From Choristocarpus tenellus KU-1152 (Eukaryota > Phaeophyceae): a stretch of DNA of 20,116 nucleotides. Numbering within the stretch: the first letter of the stretch is position 1; each line of letters starts with the position of its first letter. Where the stretch lies: NCBI GenBank assembly GCA_964200185.2, contig CAXNAD020000416.1:1-20116 (forward strand), in the 5' to 3' direction. The notes beneath the pieces are model-generated. The model was not told the origin of the DNA. It was given only the letters and a program-made list of their open reading frames with translations, and made no database searches. This document shows positions 9,501-19,348 of the stretch, piece after piece. A program made the translations under genes and the position numbers.

Positions 9501-12500
9501 TTCCTGGAACTTCTTTTTACACATCTTTAATGCTTGCTTGCAAAACGAGTTTTGTTTTGGTTCTGTTGTTCTATTAGTAAATAATGTAGACAATAAAATA
9601 TGCAGTGGATTACGGGTTGAGTTACCCTGCTTACAAATGATATGTAGGGGGTCTGTATCATGTGGGTCTTTTCAGGTCAGAGGGGTTGGAAAAGTTGGAG
9701 ATTGCAACGTGAACCAGTTGTTATTGGCCAGTCTTGTGAATCAGTTAGAAAAAAACATTTTTGACAAAAGGAACGCTCACATTTATCAGTAAAGCATATA
9801 TATAGATATAGATATAGATATATTGGCTCTTCCTGTGCTAGCGAACAAAATGTAGAAAAGAAAGGTTATTAACGAAAAGAACTGGTTCTTATCAAACAAA
9901 TATATCCACAAAAATATTTTACAAAAACCTTACACAATACAATAGTACATCTTGAACAACAAAGATGGCAGTTATTTTATAAACATCCCTACACCGTGAC
10001 AATAATATTTAGAGTGATGGATGCTATGATATGGCCAGCCAGCGTGTCAAATACATTTTTTATCCGGCCGGCCTGAGATACAAAAATCCAAACACATGTC
10101 TGAGTCCATGGCCATCACTCTTTCAACATGGTCGTCACAGGCCGACCCGATACAAGCAACGTTTATCATGGACAGGGTCCATGGCCATGGACTTCTTCAA
10201 CATGGCCGGACAGAAAAAAGGTGATGGTGGACATGCTAACTGCCCGTCCTGGTGAAAATACTAACCCTCCAAAATACCGTTCAAGTGGTGAAAGTTCCGC
10301 CTAATTATCAACTCCCATAGAAAGACTGGTGCTTATACTACTTATTTGGACCGGAGTCCACCATGGAAGTATGCAAAATAGATGAAAAATAACCCTGGGC
10401 TGGCCTGAGAATAATGTTTTGACATGACCAGCCCTGGAAAAGTGTTACGTACCCTGGCCAGCCGAGGCAAGTTCCTCCAACAGGGCTGTAAGGGGCCTTC
10501 AGGAAATACCAAGGGACCAAGTCAGCCCTGTGTAAAGGGTATATGGGTGTGGATGCATTGATCTACAGAAACAACACTGCTAATCCCATTACAACTACTA
10601 ATTAAGTCCTCAAAACCAACTCCCCTACAAGAACTAAAACTACTGCTTTGTACTACTATATCCCCAAACTTTTACATCTAGAACTATACTTGAAGTTTTT
10701 CCTACATTTCTTCACACATACTTCCAAACACACAGACACACAGACACTGCACCATATTCTTTACAATTTCCTTATATCCCTTCCCACAAGATCTATACAC
10801 AACAGTAGCAACAAGAACAATGAAATTAAGCTCTTCCACGATATTCTTGAACGATCCCTTTCATTCCTTCACACATAGCTCTCTCTAATTGCACAGGTAT
10901 AAACCTCCAACAAATCCGAAAAAGTCCCAGATAAATTTAATCACTTTCCAGATTAAAGAGACACAGCCAGCCAAGCACCCCACCCACCTTGGCCGCCCGC
11001 TCAATGTCAGCTTGGGTGACCTCCCCTGCATCTCCTCCATCTCCATCGAAAGCCCAACCATTCTCCAACTCATCTTCTAAGTTACCAGCAGTGCCCTTGC
11101 CCCCTCCTCCATAGGGACCCCCACTTGGTTTTCCACTGCTCTTTTGAGCTCCTCCTCTAGGTCGCCAACCGTAGGCGATATTGTCACGAATACTAGAGGA
11201 GAAGAGCACTGGCTCTTGACTCACCAGTCCAATCTACAGCGTGAGAATTTTCATGGAAAGTATATATTCAGATGTATTGACCATGACCCGACCAATATCA
11301 AGGCCAGGATGGAAAAAGCCAGAAAATGCGACTGGATGGCAGACATGTCAGATGGGCAGGTCTGGGAGGTTGGGCCATTTCTATCATAGTGAAAAAAAAG
11401 CAAGAATTGGGTTTTCAAAAAAACAACCTCACATTAGTTACAAAATACTACTATCATCCATTAAAACGAAAAATGCGTATGCTTGGATTGTAATGGAGAG
11501 ACAGAGAAAAGGATGAAGAGAGAAAAGAGAGGCAATCTCTCCTTGCTGATATAAACTGATTTTATAAAAGGAGAATCACTGAACTTCACAACAGACGAAA
11601 AAGCTAGACTTATCATCTCTTGAAGGTACCACGGCCCCAACGCTAAGAAAAACATAGAACTATCTCCAACTTGTCTGAAAAAATCTTAACCCCAAAACAC
11701 TAGTGTCAAAAAAATGTGCCCCTGTAGCAGGCCAAACCCTAGTTACCAAAATCGATGCCGTTCAAACATAAGTAAACCACAATCCCTTCTTTGGGAATAG
11801 CTTATTTTAGTCCTGACTTCCTGCGGGTCGTATCATCTTCAAATTTCATTCTCGACTTGCTGTGCATTTGCACTCTCTTCTCCATAATGGACTGAAGCAG
11901 GGCTTACTTCAAAACAACACAATGATTGTAGAAAATACATCAACTCTAGCCCTAACCCTAACCCTAACCTCAAATACCTTGTCGTTCTACAGTATATTAC
12001 TAAGAAGTAAAATATCCTAGTAAATCTTCAAGGAGCACCTAGCCTCAAAACCTCCAAGACAAAGTGAGAGTACCTCAACCGTCCCCTCAAAGCTAACTCC
12101 AACAAACTCCAGCAGACAAACTGCTCCATCCAAAGAACAAGAATAGAATAGAAATTATGGTATGAAAGAAACAATAACGCCAACAGAACAACAATGTAAC
12201 CGCCACATCGAGCAAATAGGACACAATCACCCTGAAATTTTCCTACTTCCACCTCAGTGCTACTAGTTACTAATATTATTATCATAATCATCATCATCAA
12301 GATATAGATCGAAGCTGGTACAGTACACCTCAAGCGCACTTCACCATTAGAGAAAAATCCAAGCCCTAACACTAAACATACAACTAAAAGTAAGCCAGCG
12401 TACAAAGCTAATAATATCATACATGGCACAAAATAGAGATCCCTAGAGGTGTTCTCAAATGTACCTTTTTTTTTCATACATGTTTGTGCATGTCTGTGTA

Positions 12501-15500
12501 TTTATGTATATGTGCCCAAGAGCACCGCCCCAAGGAAATAGAGTCGCTACAAAAGAGACCCCAACACCTTCCAACAAGCCATTTCCTCCCTAACAGTACC
12601 TGAGACCTGATGTAGTAAGGATGCAAGGTGCGTGCATCCACACCATCCCAGTAAACCTTGCCACCTACAGGGTCATAAAACCTGTGAAGGCGGTAACACG
12701 AGTGCACAATTATGGGTGGCAGGATGCAATGTCACAGGACCCCTGGAACTGTTATATTGGACATCATGCCTAATAGCTCTGACCGTCTGCGCAGAGCGGG
12801 TTAGGGATAGGTTGGGACAGGGGGCTAATCAAGCCATAGCTTAGTTGTCCCACTGTGAGCAGGAGAGGACTGTGCACGAGGACATGAGGTGGTTCAATAC
12901 ATGGTTCCCTAGACTATGGCATTCTGTAGTACAGCACTGTAATGTCTCGCATCACTCTACAGCACCATGTAGGTTCTGCACCATAGATGGAATCCCTTTC
13001 TCTTTCAGGTTGGTTGGGGGAGATGAGGGAAGCATGGTGTACAAAATTCTGATTCTGATCTATGGAATCTCTAGACTACGTTCACATGTGTGTGACAAAT
13101 AGGAAGATACGACAGTATTGTTGTAGCCAAAAGAGACGTAAACATGGCAAAGATGTCCAGAAGCATGATGGGCAAAAACTGTCTGAGAACATTCAAGTAT
13201 TGTTCCTGTGCATGGATGAGATCCTGCAATCCTTCAATATGAAATCCTGACCAACCTCATGCATATTGGCCAAGTTCTATTTTTCAATCAATGCACTAAC
13301 AAACTCACCTGTACTATCCACCCCACCAAGTTTCTGACCAACCTCATAACAATCGTAGATATACTTCAGAGAAGTACAGATCTCGAAACAATACTTCGTT
13401 TTTAAAATACCCATGTATTTCCACTGACTGGACACTTTCGATTGCCCATGGATAACTAAGCAGCGCATTTTACCAACACATCAAAAACTAATTTCATCCA
13501 TCAAGTACAGGCTTCTTTTCAGTCATCTTCGACACCTTGTCTCTACACTTACCTATTCAACACACTACTTTGAGTGTCTTCTTGTGAAGAACGCAATCAA
13601 TTGATAATCCTAGCAGATACTACCCCCCCCCCCAACACAACACAACACAACACAACGTCAGCAGTCACTTTCACTATGTAACAGAAAAACACACTTGCCG
13701 TAAATTGACAGTAGTTGAAGTCTTCTGAGCAATGAACCCAAACATCTACTTATAAACCAAAAAACTCAAATGGATATTCTACCTCGACTACTGTTGACTA
13801 CTTTGATGTCAAGATCTGCGCTCAATTACTGTTGGGAAGTAACCTTTTGGTGAATGACATCGGATCTATGTCATTTGGGGTACTACAAACGGTGAACTAG
13901 AAGGGTAGCAGATAGAGTAACTTTGTTATCCCATATTTTTTCTAGGGATCCTGCTACCATAAGCAGATAAGAACACCTGGCAGTAGGGATGAAACATACA
14001 GGTGTGAAGCACCACTATATGAGACAGAGGGGGAAGAGAAAGTCAAGATCAGATATGTGAAGATGAAAGACCAATATGCAGATTTGATCGGTGAAGAATT
14101 GGTCTAGCCTCAGTTGGCCTCTCGTCTTTACGTATCAACTTCTGACCTCTCCTCTCCCCATCTGACTGATATAGTGCTACTTCACACCTATACATTTCAT
14201 CCTACCACCAGATGCCATCCTTTGATCTAACTCCCCCCATCAATATCCTCTATCAAAGTCACGTTATACTCCTTAATAGCAGGCTCAAGAAAATGACTAT
14301 ATGCCCAAGGTAGATGACCTCCTTAGCCGATTCACAAGGAAAAATACTCCACCTCAGTGGACTATGATGTAACTGTATCTTGCATCCTTGACCACGTTAC
14401 ACAAACGCACATAATAATCACTACACCTACTGGATTACCCAGCTAATGCAAATGTCACAATCTGTGAGGAGAGGGTTGGGATTTGTGGGAGGGCAGCTGG
14501 AGGTACCTCATGAGCAGTGCCACCACGGAGCTCTTCCCGCCTCCTGATGCACCAACGAGTGCAACCGTCTTGCCAGGGGACAGTGTAAGGCTCAAGTCTT
14601 GTAGGACAGTCTGTGAGGGATGGAAACAGCCGAAGTGGAGGTATTACAGTTTCACATTAGGGTTAGGGATATGGGTAGGGAAGTTGGTGTGATGGGATTA
14701 AGAAAAGGGTGGGGTTATGGATCTATGTAACAGTGCAGCTTCCCTCATACCTGACAGAGTAAAAACAGCACCGTTGTGTCACTTTCACTTTCAAGTTGAG
14801 ATAAATCAGAGGTTTGACAAGAAAAAAATACATCCTTAGACTCATCCGTACCCCCCCAATTACCTCAAGGTGGAAGTAGTGAGTGGATACTATACCAAGG
14901 GTTTAAATAGACTCATAAAACTGCATCAGACAATACTCATATATAATATATGGGGTCAGACTACTATAGGTAATGGTTGTCTGTCAACCTAAAATATTTA
15001 TCGTATGATGGAAAATACTTGCTCATTGTAGAGGGTGCTCCTACGGCTCACCTCATCTCTAAAATAAATTTCTCTAAACTATTAGGCGAAAACTAGCGTT
15101 TATAACTCCTACTCATTCGTGGAACAGCCAATACTTAACAAAATATTTTGAACTTCGATTTTGCCCAACCGTTGATCATGTCTTCATATTGAGAAGCAGT
15201 TCTACCAGTTTTTGTTGAGGGTCGAAATGCGGCCACCTCTCAAAAAAGGACTCCAGCAGTTATCAGCATTCCCAACGAATGTGCACTGGAATGAGGGAGG
15301 TGACCCATATGGGTGATCATGAGAGCTGGGTGAGATGGTTAGAGTGAGAGACAAGATTAGAGACGGGTAGGATGGTGTGATGCCAAATGAAGTTTGAGAA
15401 GTTTGCTAGCAGGGATGGCTTTAGTGTTGTGGCATCGTTGTTGGCACGATATGACTAACTATATCATGGTATAACCGATATATCTTGCACTGTCAACGAT

Positions 15501-18500
15501 ATACTATGGAGGTTGCGTCCAGGGTACTAATTATATTACAACAAAGGCAGGAGCAACTGTTCAGGATGAGCCAAAGTATCTTAGAGGGTAGAGCCGCGTC
15601 CATTTGGGGGCCAAAACCCAATGTTGCGATTTTGATATAATTTTGGCTATTGTGTTTGTTAGGAAGTGTCGATATCCTTGTTCCGGACAAACCTTTTCAT
15701 GACGTATACATTTTACCTACTCCGAAATATTTGGAGTAGGAAAATGTCATGAAAAACTCAGAGGAAAGCCAAGCCCCAGATGAACAAACAGGGCAAAACT
15801 CGTACCCTCTAAGATACTTTCGCTCGGATGTATGAAAAATAGAGTAGGTGGTGGGTATAGTCCTGCTGTCCAGGGCATGGTGTGTAGCACTCAGTAACCG
15901 GCTGACTTTGTGATGTATAAAGTCAGATCTGGGTCATCCCTCAGGAGTGAAGGGTTCTGAGAACAGAAAGTCAATTATTCCTGCCATGAAGATGGATAAT
16001 TTAATCCTGGACAGCAGTATTGAATAAACCACAGTTGCAAGGGGAGGTGTATTAGGCACTGAGGTAGACTGTGAGACTTGAGAAAAGGTAGAGCAGGGAT
16101 GGTAGCTGTGGCACCTGAAAAGTGATCCACAGACAGTCGATATTTCAAACAACCTGACCCCCGCAGAAGATAGAGATGACAGAGACAATGCAGCTGGAGC
16201 TACAGCTGTTACCAAGGCTATCAATTTGAGCTGCCAAGATTTGTGCTATTAAATGAGAAAAACAGCTGCCTAAACTTCCGCAAAGGGGGGTAGGATATTA
16301 GGAGGAGGAGGAGGAGGAGGAGTCAAAGCCTCCACCTGTTGAGTGGGGAGGTGCCGCTACATCCAAGGTCCTTGGCATACCTCAATTATCCCCCCCACTT
16401 GGCCATCAAATATCCAGAGTCAAGCCTCAAACTACAGAGGGAGAAGGAGCCAAGTGGGCAACCCTTGGAGAACGAGGCCTTGCTATATATAAGATGTTTG
16501 CTGTGATAGCAGACTCCGATATCCCTCCGCTAACATGTGAAAGGGCTGGAGCTCAGCCTCTCTACTCCTCAGAAGGAGTCAAGCAGGCAAGCCCTTGCTA
16601 TTCCCAAGGTGCTTGGCACAAAGGCAGACTTCCATGACTCTGGCAGGAAAGGCACCATGGCAAGGTAAGTGTGTGTCGGGGGCTGCCTGCACAAGACTGG
16701 TGACATTGTGGGAGTGAAGCTTCACAAGCCTGACCTAGGGAGAGGGAGCCTAAGTTTTCATTCAACTGCCTTGTACCCTCACATATGACCTGGCCTGTTG
16801 CAGGATCAAGAAGGTAGTGCCAGAAGTACCTCCAATGTGTTCATCATAGGCTGCCACACAGAAAGCTTCACATACCAAAGCAGAAGTGGGGATGTCACGG
16901 CATATTGCTAAGGCTGGTCAAGTGTGGACACCTGTCCCGCCATGAGCTGTCCGGCTGACGGGAGGGTTAGAGAGGATCTAGAAGAGGCATCTCCAGGGCT
17001 GCATGATGGATTGATGGACATATGTAGTCGAGCCTCACACCAACTATATATGGGATCCAGTTGGAATAGTGAATCTTTAGGAGGTGTTACATTTATGAGG
17101 CTTTTGGGTGACCACTAGGTATGTTCCAATGCACCCTAAGGATGCTACTGGTCACCCAAAACTCCTATTGATGCAGTGCCTCCTGAAGAGTCACCATGCC
17201 ACCTCAATCCCACGCATAGTTGGCATGAGGTTGGACTACATACAATGCACCTGTGCTCCAATCATCCACCATGCAGCCCTGGAGAGAGCTCCTGTAGATC
17301 CTTGCCAACACTGTAGTCAACCAGGCAGTACATGAGGTGACAAGATATCCACGCTTGACCAGCCTCAGCAATATGCCGTGGCATCCTTGGCCTTGGAACA
17401 GGCAAGACTGGGGGAGTAAGCTTCATAAGGCCCATCAATGGAGGGGAAGCTGTGTCATATTGACAAGATATAAATGTCAATTTGACCATCTTGTGCCCAC
17501 AGTGACGCCCCTCATGGATTTCAAGGATACACAGCCTAGTGACTGCTCAGAGTAGTTGGGCTAGGGAGGGTGTTCAAATAGACTTTTCCAAATGTATAGG
17601 ATAATCCTTTACAGGGTCAGAGTACTGTGGTTATTGGTTGGTGAACCCATAATCTTTCTCACATGAGGGAATTATGTATGATTTCACAGAGTGTTCTTAT
17701 GCCCCTCTTCATCTAAGTTCATGTTCATGTGAACTCTGCATGTTCCACTGTGTGCATTGAGAAAGGATACTCCAAACTGACTCAGGTATGGTTGTTGGAG
17801 GTCGGTCATCTGAAGATACGCAGGAGATTCAACCAAATGAAATCTTGGCTGCCCTCACAAAAGGATATTGTGCGTTGTTGCTGCCCAAAGAAAACAAGTA
17901 CACAAGTACCTCTATGATATACATAATATGGAGTATTTCTTCCAATCGAATTGTACTAAAAATTGAATTCAAACTCAAGTACACTTTATTTTCTGAGAAA
18001 GCACCATAATTGAAGCATTCAAGGTTCTCCAGTGTGCCTTCAGTGGTGTGTCAACCGTTACCAGAGGTGTGTAGTTAGGGTCAGAGGTTAGTGTGGGCTG
18101 CTCATAAGCCTCGGCCTCACCTGCCCATGACGACAACCACAAAGTGTTATCAAACTGTCATTTTATGAAGGGGAAATATTGACACACTTATTGGATGTAT
18201 AGTATACACCAATCTCGAAAAAATGGATTACAAAAGGTCTTCACTCATAGTGAAGGCGACGCAGGCAAGCATGGCACTCCAGCTTACCCTCTGTTTGCCT
18301 TGCATATCTGCGCTTAACTGGCACCTGGTATTAGTGATTCCTACTACATAGAACTCTGCCGTTATTCTCCAAATTCAAATTACACTCTTAACTGGGTGCT
18401 ACTCAAAGTTGTACTTGGTAGCGTCTCATGAGTCAAAAAGGACATTGAATATTGACATGGCATCTTGAGAGTTGATCAAAAGTATTAATATGGGGCTCAG

Positions 18501-19348
18501 GTGTAGAGGGTTGTTAGATTGTTTTAGGTACCTATAACAACAAAATCAATTTATTTTTTTCACAATATTCACTTGAATGAAAAAACAGGGAATATATGGA
18601 AGTGACACAGCTGTTGGAACAGTATCACTGCAAAAGAAACTGCTGGCACTATGTGGTATTCCAAAACATACCATCAACAGTGCATCTGTGTTTTGATGGC
18701 AAAATATAAAACATGATACTGTTCAGTTGACCCTGAAACATGCCATTAGCGGGAACCTCTGGTTTGTCCAGAAAGCCAGTGATTCTGCTATTTTCTTTTG
18801 CGATATTCTTTCCGAAGGAGAACGCAGAAACTCAACAACACATTTCAAGGCGCAGTACATAGAATTTACGTTAGACTCAAAGAGGCAAAGTCAAAATGAC
18901 ACGATAGTCTGAAGTAGGAAGGAGTCACCTTACATATTTTTAAACAACGCAGCTACAATAGAAAGAGAGGACGACACTCCTAGCTCCATGGAGGGCGCAT
19001 CACTCTTAAGACTGATCCTTTGGGTTGGAGTACCAAAGCCCTAATTGAGGTCTCTTTCTTTGTTTACAGTACGTCCTTTCTAATATTCGAAATACAAGGG
19101 ACAAACGTAGCACAACCCCACATATGAAACCAAACCAGCTTTGCCATATCTCTCAGTATCCTCCTTCTCACCTGATCCAATCTGCAAGGATATGAGAACG
19201 AAACTGACTTCAGTTCCACGAAGGATGTTGGGGTGGGCAGGGGCCAATCGCCCTCAGGATGTACCCCTTCAAGAATTAGCTCCAAAATGCGTTCACTAGA
19301 CCCCAAGCTGCCCAAGAGATCACCGTACAAAGAGGTCATGCCTGAGAT
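3432..19348 (-). CDS. ABCB-type ABC transporter, C-terminal part with full ATPase domain (7 exons)
   Basis: ATP-driven membrane transporter. The exons, in reading order, are 19348-19172, 14610-14507, 12681-12600, 11233-10988, 7470-7310, 5320-5150 and 3504-3432. They join to 337 residues plus TAA, with matching phases (0, 2, 0, 0, 2, 2). In this partial protein I see [12 protein letters not shown]-like linker sequence near residue 15-25, Walker [10 protein letters not shown] (79-87), Q-loop Q127, signature LSGGQ (229-233), Walker B IIVLD with Glu254, D-loop SALDAES, H-loop His292 and the tail ESGTHPELV...YANLVSRQ. The order and tail fit half-transporters of the B subfamily (TAP, ABCB8, ABCB9, ABCB10 types); organelle or endomembrane placement is inferred from family only. 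Odd points are a roughly 47-residue Gly-rich insertion (145-191) and HH instead of the usual HR in the H-loop. Transmembrane exons lie past the right end. A full-size two-domain transporter is possible, with this as its second half. Confidence 0.9.
3505..5149 (-). other. ABC intron 6 of the visible set (1645 bp)
   Basis: Begins GTATGT and ends GCCCAG. It contains the 4159-4557 inverted repeat and a C10 tract at 4477-4486. No exon or RNA gene was recognised. Confidence 0.8.
4159..4557. repeat. Inverted repeat pair (arms 4159-4262 and 4460-4557)
   Basis: The reverse complement of the left arm and the right arm share, in the same order, TTGCACTATG, a C-rich stretch, TCACCACAATCAACC, ACAGTACAAGA, CACRA, TTCAATC and TTTCRA. 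About 100 bases match imperfectly, with roughly 200 bp between arms. It could be a foldback element or MITE remnant; target-site duplications were not identified. Confidence 0.7.
5150..5320 (-). CDS. ABC transporter exon: D-loop and H-loop
   Basis: Starts with T, completing the Ser codon of DEATS, then [17 protein letters not shown], a Lys/Gly-rich loop (HKGKGGRQ), and [20 protein letters not shown] with the H-loop His, ending GRVVE plus AG of a split codon. The acceptor is GGGCATGCAG| (weak pyrimidine tract) and the donor GAGAG|GTATGT. Confidence 0.94.
5749..5833. repeat. TG-rich microsatellite
   Basis: Interrupted (TG)n / (TGTATG)n / (TGTTTG)n array of about 85 bases within an ABC intron. 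On the transcribed strand of the gene it reads as CA repeats. Confidence 0.9.
7221..7247. repeat. AT dinucleotide microsatellite
   Basis: Alternating AT run interrupted once by a TT junction, followed by a short GA repeat (AGAGAGAGA). It lies about 60 bases downstream of the 7310-7470 exon in the direction of transcription. Confidence 0.9.
7310..7470 (-). CDS. ABC transporter exon: signature motif and Walker B
   Basis: Encodes [25 protein letters not shown], the signature [20 protein letters not shown], Walker B IIVLD and EATS with the catalytic Glu. The acceptor is CCGTAACAG| and the donor ACCAG|GTGTGT. The 161-nt exon starts in phase 0 and leaves AG of a Ser codon. Confidence 0.95.
8277..8353. 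repeat. Clustered long C tracts (C16, C13, C22)
   Basis: Three runs of C at 8277-8292, 8296-8308 and 8332-8353, the last two separated by an A-rich 23-base spacer. The ABC pre-mRNA would carry these as long G runs, able in principle to form G-quadruplexes. Tract lengths may also be sequencing or assembly artefacts. Confidence 0.9.
9076..9315. repeat. 48-bp minisatellite, five copies
   Basis: Copies start at 9076, 9124, 9172, 9220 and 9268, with a broken sixth start at 9316. Each begins CCATGTCCACAGGTTGGATT and ends near CACTAACATKTCCAGA. Copies 1-4 are nearly identical; copy 5 has several changes (TTGACGGGTC). The unit is 16 codons, so frames on both strands stay open through the array, which explains the repetitive predicted peptides here. 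Confidence 0.95.
9796..9823. repeat. GATATA microsatellite
   Basis: Run of TATATATAGATATAGATATA type, about four GATATA units. Confidence 0.85.
10988..11233 (-). CDS. ABC transporter exon: Q-loop and Gly-rich insertion
   Basis: Encodes [20 protein letters not shown] (Q-loop Gln127), then YGWRPRGG and a Gly/Ser/Lys-rich segment followed by an acidic Gly/Asp segment, resuming the family pattern at [12 protein letters not shown]. The 246-nt exon is phase 0 at both ends (acceptor CGCTGTAG|, donor AAG|GTGGGT). Related proteins usually have fewer than ten residues between IAYG and the helix beginning near EVT. Confidence 0.92.
11234..12599 (-). other. ABC intron 3 of the visible set (1366 bp)
   Basis: Begins GTACTG and ends CGCTGTAG. 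It includes the telomere-like repeat at 11950-11969 and, on the same strand as the gene, an open frame at 12028-12477 coding for hydrophobic segments, which is discussed under findings and not called as a gene. Confidence 0.8.
11950..11969. repeat. Interstitial telomere-like repeat (CCCTAA)3
   Basis: Three perfect CCCTAA units plus CC. A two-unit TTAGGGTTAGGG occurs at 14657-14668. This matches the TTAGGG telomere type rather than the plant TTTAGGG type, but three units are weak evidence. Confidence 0.8.
12600..12681 (-). CDS. ABC transporter exon: between Walker A and Q-loop
   Basis: This 82-nt exon completes the split Arg codon (AG|G) and encodes [20 protein letters not shown] then PYYIRSQ, the conserved beta segment after the P-loop helix. 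The acceptor is CCGCCTTCACAG| and the donor TCTCAG|GTACTG. The exon ends in phase 0. Confidence 0.92.
12682..14506 (-). other. ABC intron 2 of the visible set (1825 bp)
   Basis: Begins GTACCT and ends GCCTTCACAG. It holds a C11 tract with a CACAA microsatellite (13623-13656) and a 14-bp direct repeat (CTGACCAACCTCAT) near 13248 and 13336. Open stretches at 12845-13102, 13062-13250 and 13277-13468 show no domain. Confidence 0.8.
13623..13656. repeat. C11 tract and (CACAA)n microsatellite
   Basis: Eleven C followed directly by about five AACAC/CACAA units. Confidence 0.9.
14507..14610 (-). CDS. ABC transporter exon: Walker A
   Basis: Encodes [20 protein letters not shown] and the P-loop GASGGGKSS followed by VVALLM, which binds the ATP phosphates. 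The acceptor is CCCTCACAG| and the donor ATGAG|GTACCT. The 104-nt exon starts in phase 0 and leaves two bases (AG) of an Arg codon completed by the next exon. Confidence 0.93.
15568..15825. mobile_element. Non-autonomous DNA transposon (MITE), 258 bp
   Basis: The terminal inverted repeats are 23 bp (15568-15590 and 15803-15825), GAGC[C/G]AAAGTATCTTAGAGGGTA, identical at 22 of 23 positions. The element is flanked on both sides by GGAT (15564-15567 and 15826-15829), a possible 4-bp target-site duplication. Inside, 15694-15723 and 15733-15755 form a second hairpin (TTTTCATGAC...CTACTCC). There is no coding capacity, so it would need a transposase in trans. Sola and Chapaev elements make 4-bp duplications, but a match by chance cannot be excluded and no superfamily is assigned. 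Confidence 0.75.
16301..16321. repeat. GGA trinucleotide microsatellite
   Basis: Seven GGA/GAG units at the left border of the repeat-rich block. Confidence 0.95.
16315..16680. repeat. Degenerate tandem repeat, unit about 129 bp
   Basis: AGAAGGAGCCAAGTGGGCAA at 16442 recurs as AGAAGGAGTCAAGCAGGCAA at 16571. Each is followed by a CCCTTG block and, later, GCAGACT[C/T]C. A weaker first copy begins near 16315 (GGAGGAGTCAAAGCC). Copies are diverged and partly shuffled, so boundaries are approximate. Confidence 0.55.
16891..17385. repeat. Large imperfect palindrome (arms 16891-17114 and 17149-17385)
   Basis: The reverse complement of the right arm follows the left arm along its whole length. Shared blocks in order include CACGGCATATTGCT, AGGCTGGTCAAG, AGGATCTA, TCTCCAGGGCTGCATG, TGTAGTC, CCAACTAT and a perfect 13-bp inner stem TTTTGGGTGACCA (17102-17114 with 17149-17161). 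The spacer is 34 bp. The arms are diverged, indicating an old event. No coding function is evident. Confidence 0.85.
19172..19348 (-). CDS. ABC transporter exon: linker between membrane and ATPase domains
   Basis: Encodes [24 protein letters not shown], then after a variable stretch [17 protein letters not shown], the start of the ATPase domain. The donor CAG|GTGAGA ends it at 19172, phase 0. The acceptor is taken as CCTGATAG| at 19349, because the family pattern (G-L-S-S-F-Y-x-x-L) aligns with [10 protein letters not shown] and the in-frame TAG just outside blocks a longer reading. A CTCAG| acceptor at 19342 is the alternative. Confidence 0.8.

Larger units (their letters stand above)
7471..10987 (-). 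other. ABC intron 4 of the visible set (3517 bp)
   Basis: Begins GTGGGT and ends CCGTAACAG. It contains the long C tracts at 8277-8353, the 48-bp minisatellite at 9076-9315, a GATATA microsatellite at 9796-9823 and GC-richer DNA at 10030-10220 and 10390-10530. The latter has repeated CATGG and GGCTGGCC-like words but no gene structure that I can support. Confidence 0.8.
14611..19171 (-). other. ABC intron 1 of the visible set (4561 bp)
   Basis: Begins GTGAGA and ends CCCTCACAG. It is the largest intron and carries the MITE (15568-15825), a GGA microsatellite, degenerate repeats of about 129 bp and the large palindrome (16891-17385). Open stretches at 15934-16224, 17788-18009 and 18727-18912 have no recognised domain. 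Nothing was recognised in 17600-19171. Confidence 0.8.

Noticed and set aside
13277-13468. Minus-strand open frame with a GTGAGT-like donor, possible extra ABC exon
   Set aside because: It falls between the Walker A exon and the next exon, which already join in phase to give contiguous family sequence. No domain was recognised.
17788-17917. Plus-strand open stretch that looks codon-like ([17 protein letters not shown])
   Set aside because: No family recognised, no partner exons found, and it is short enough to be chance.
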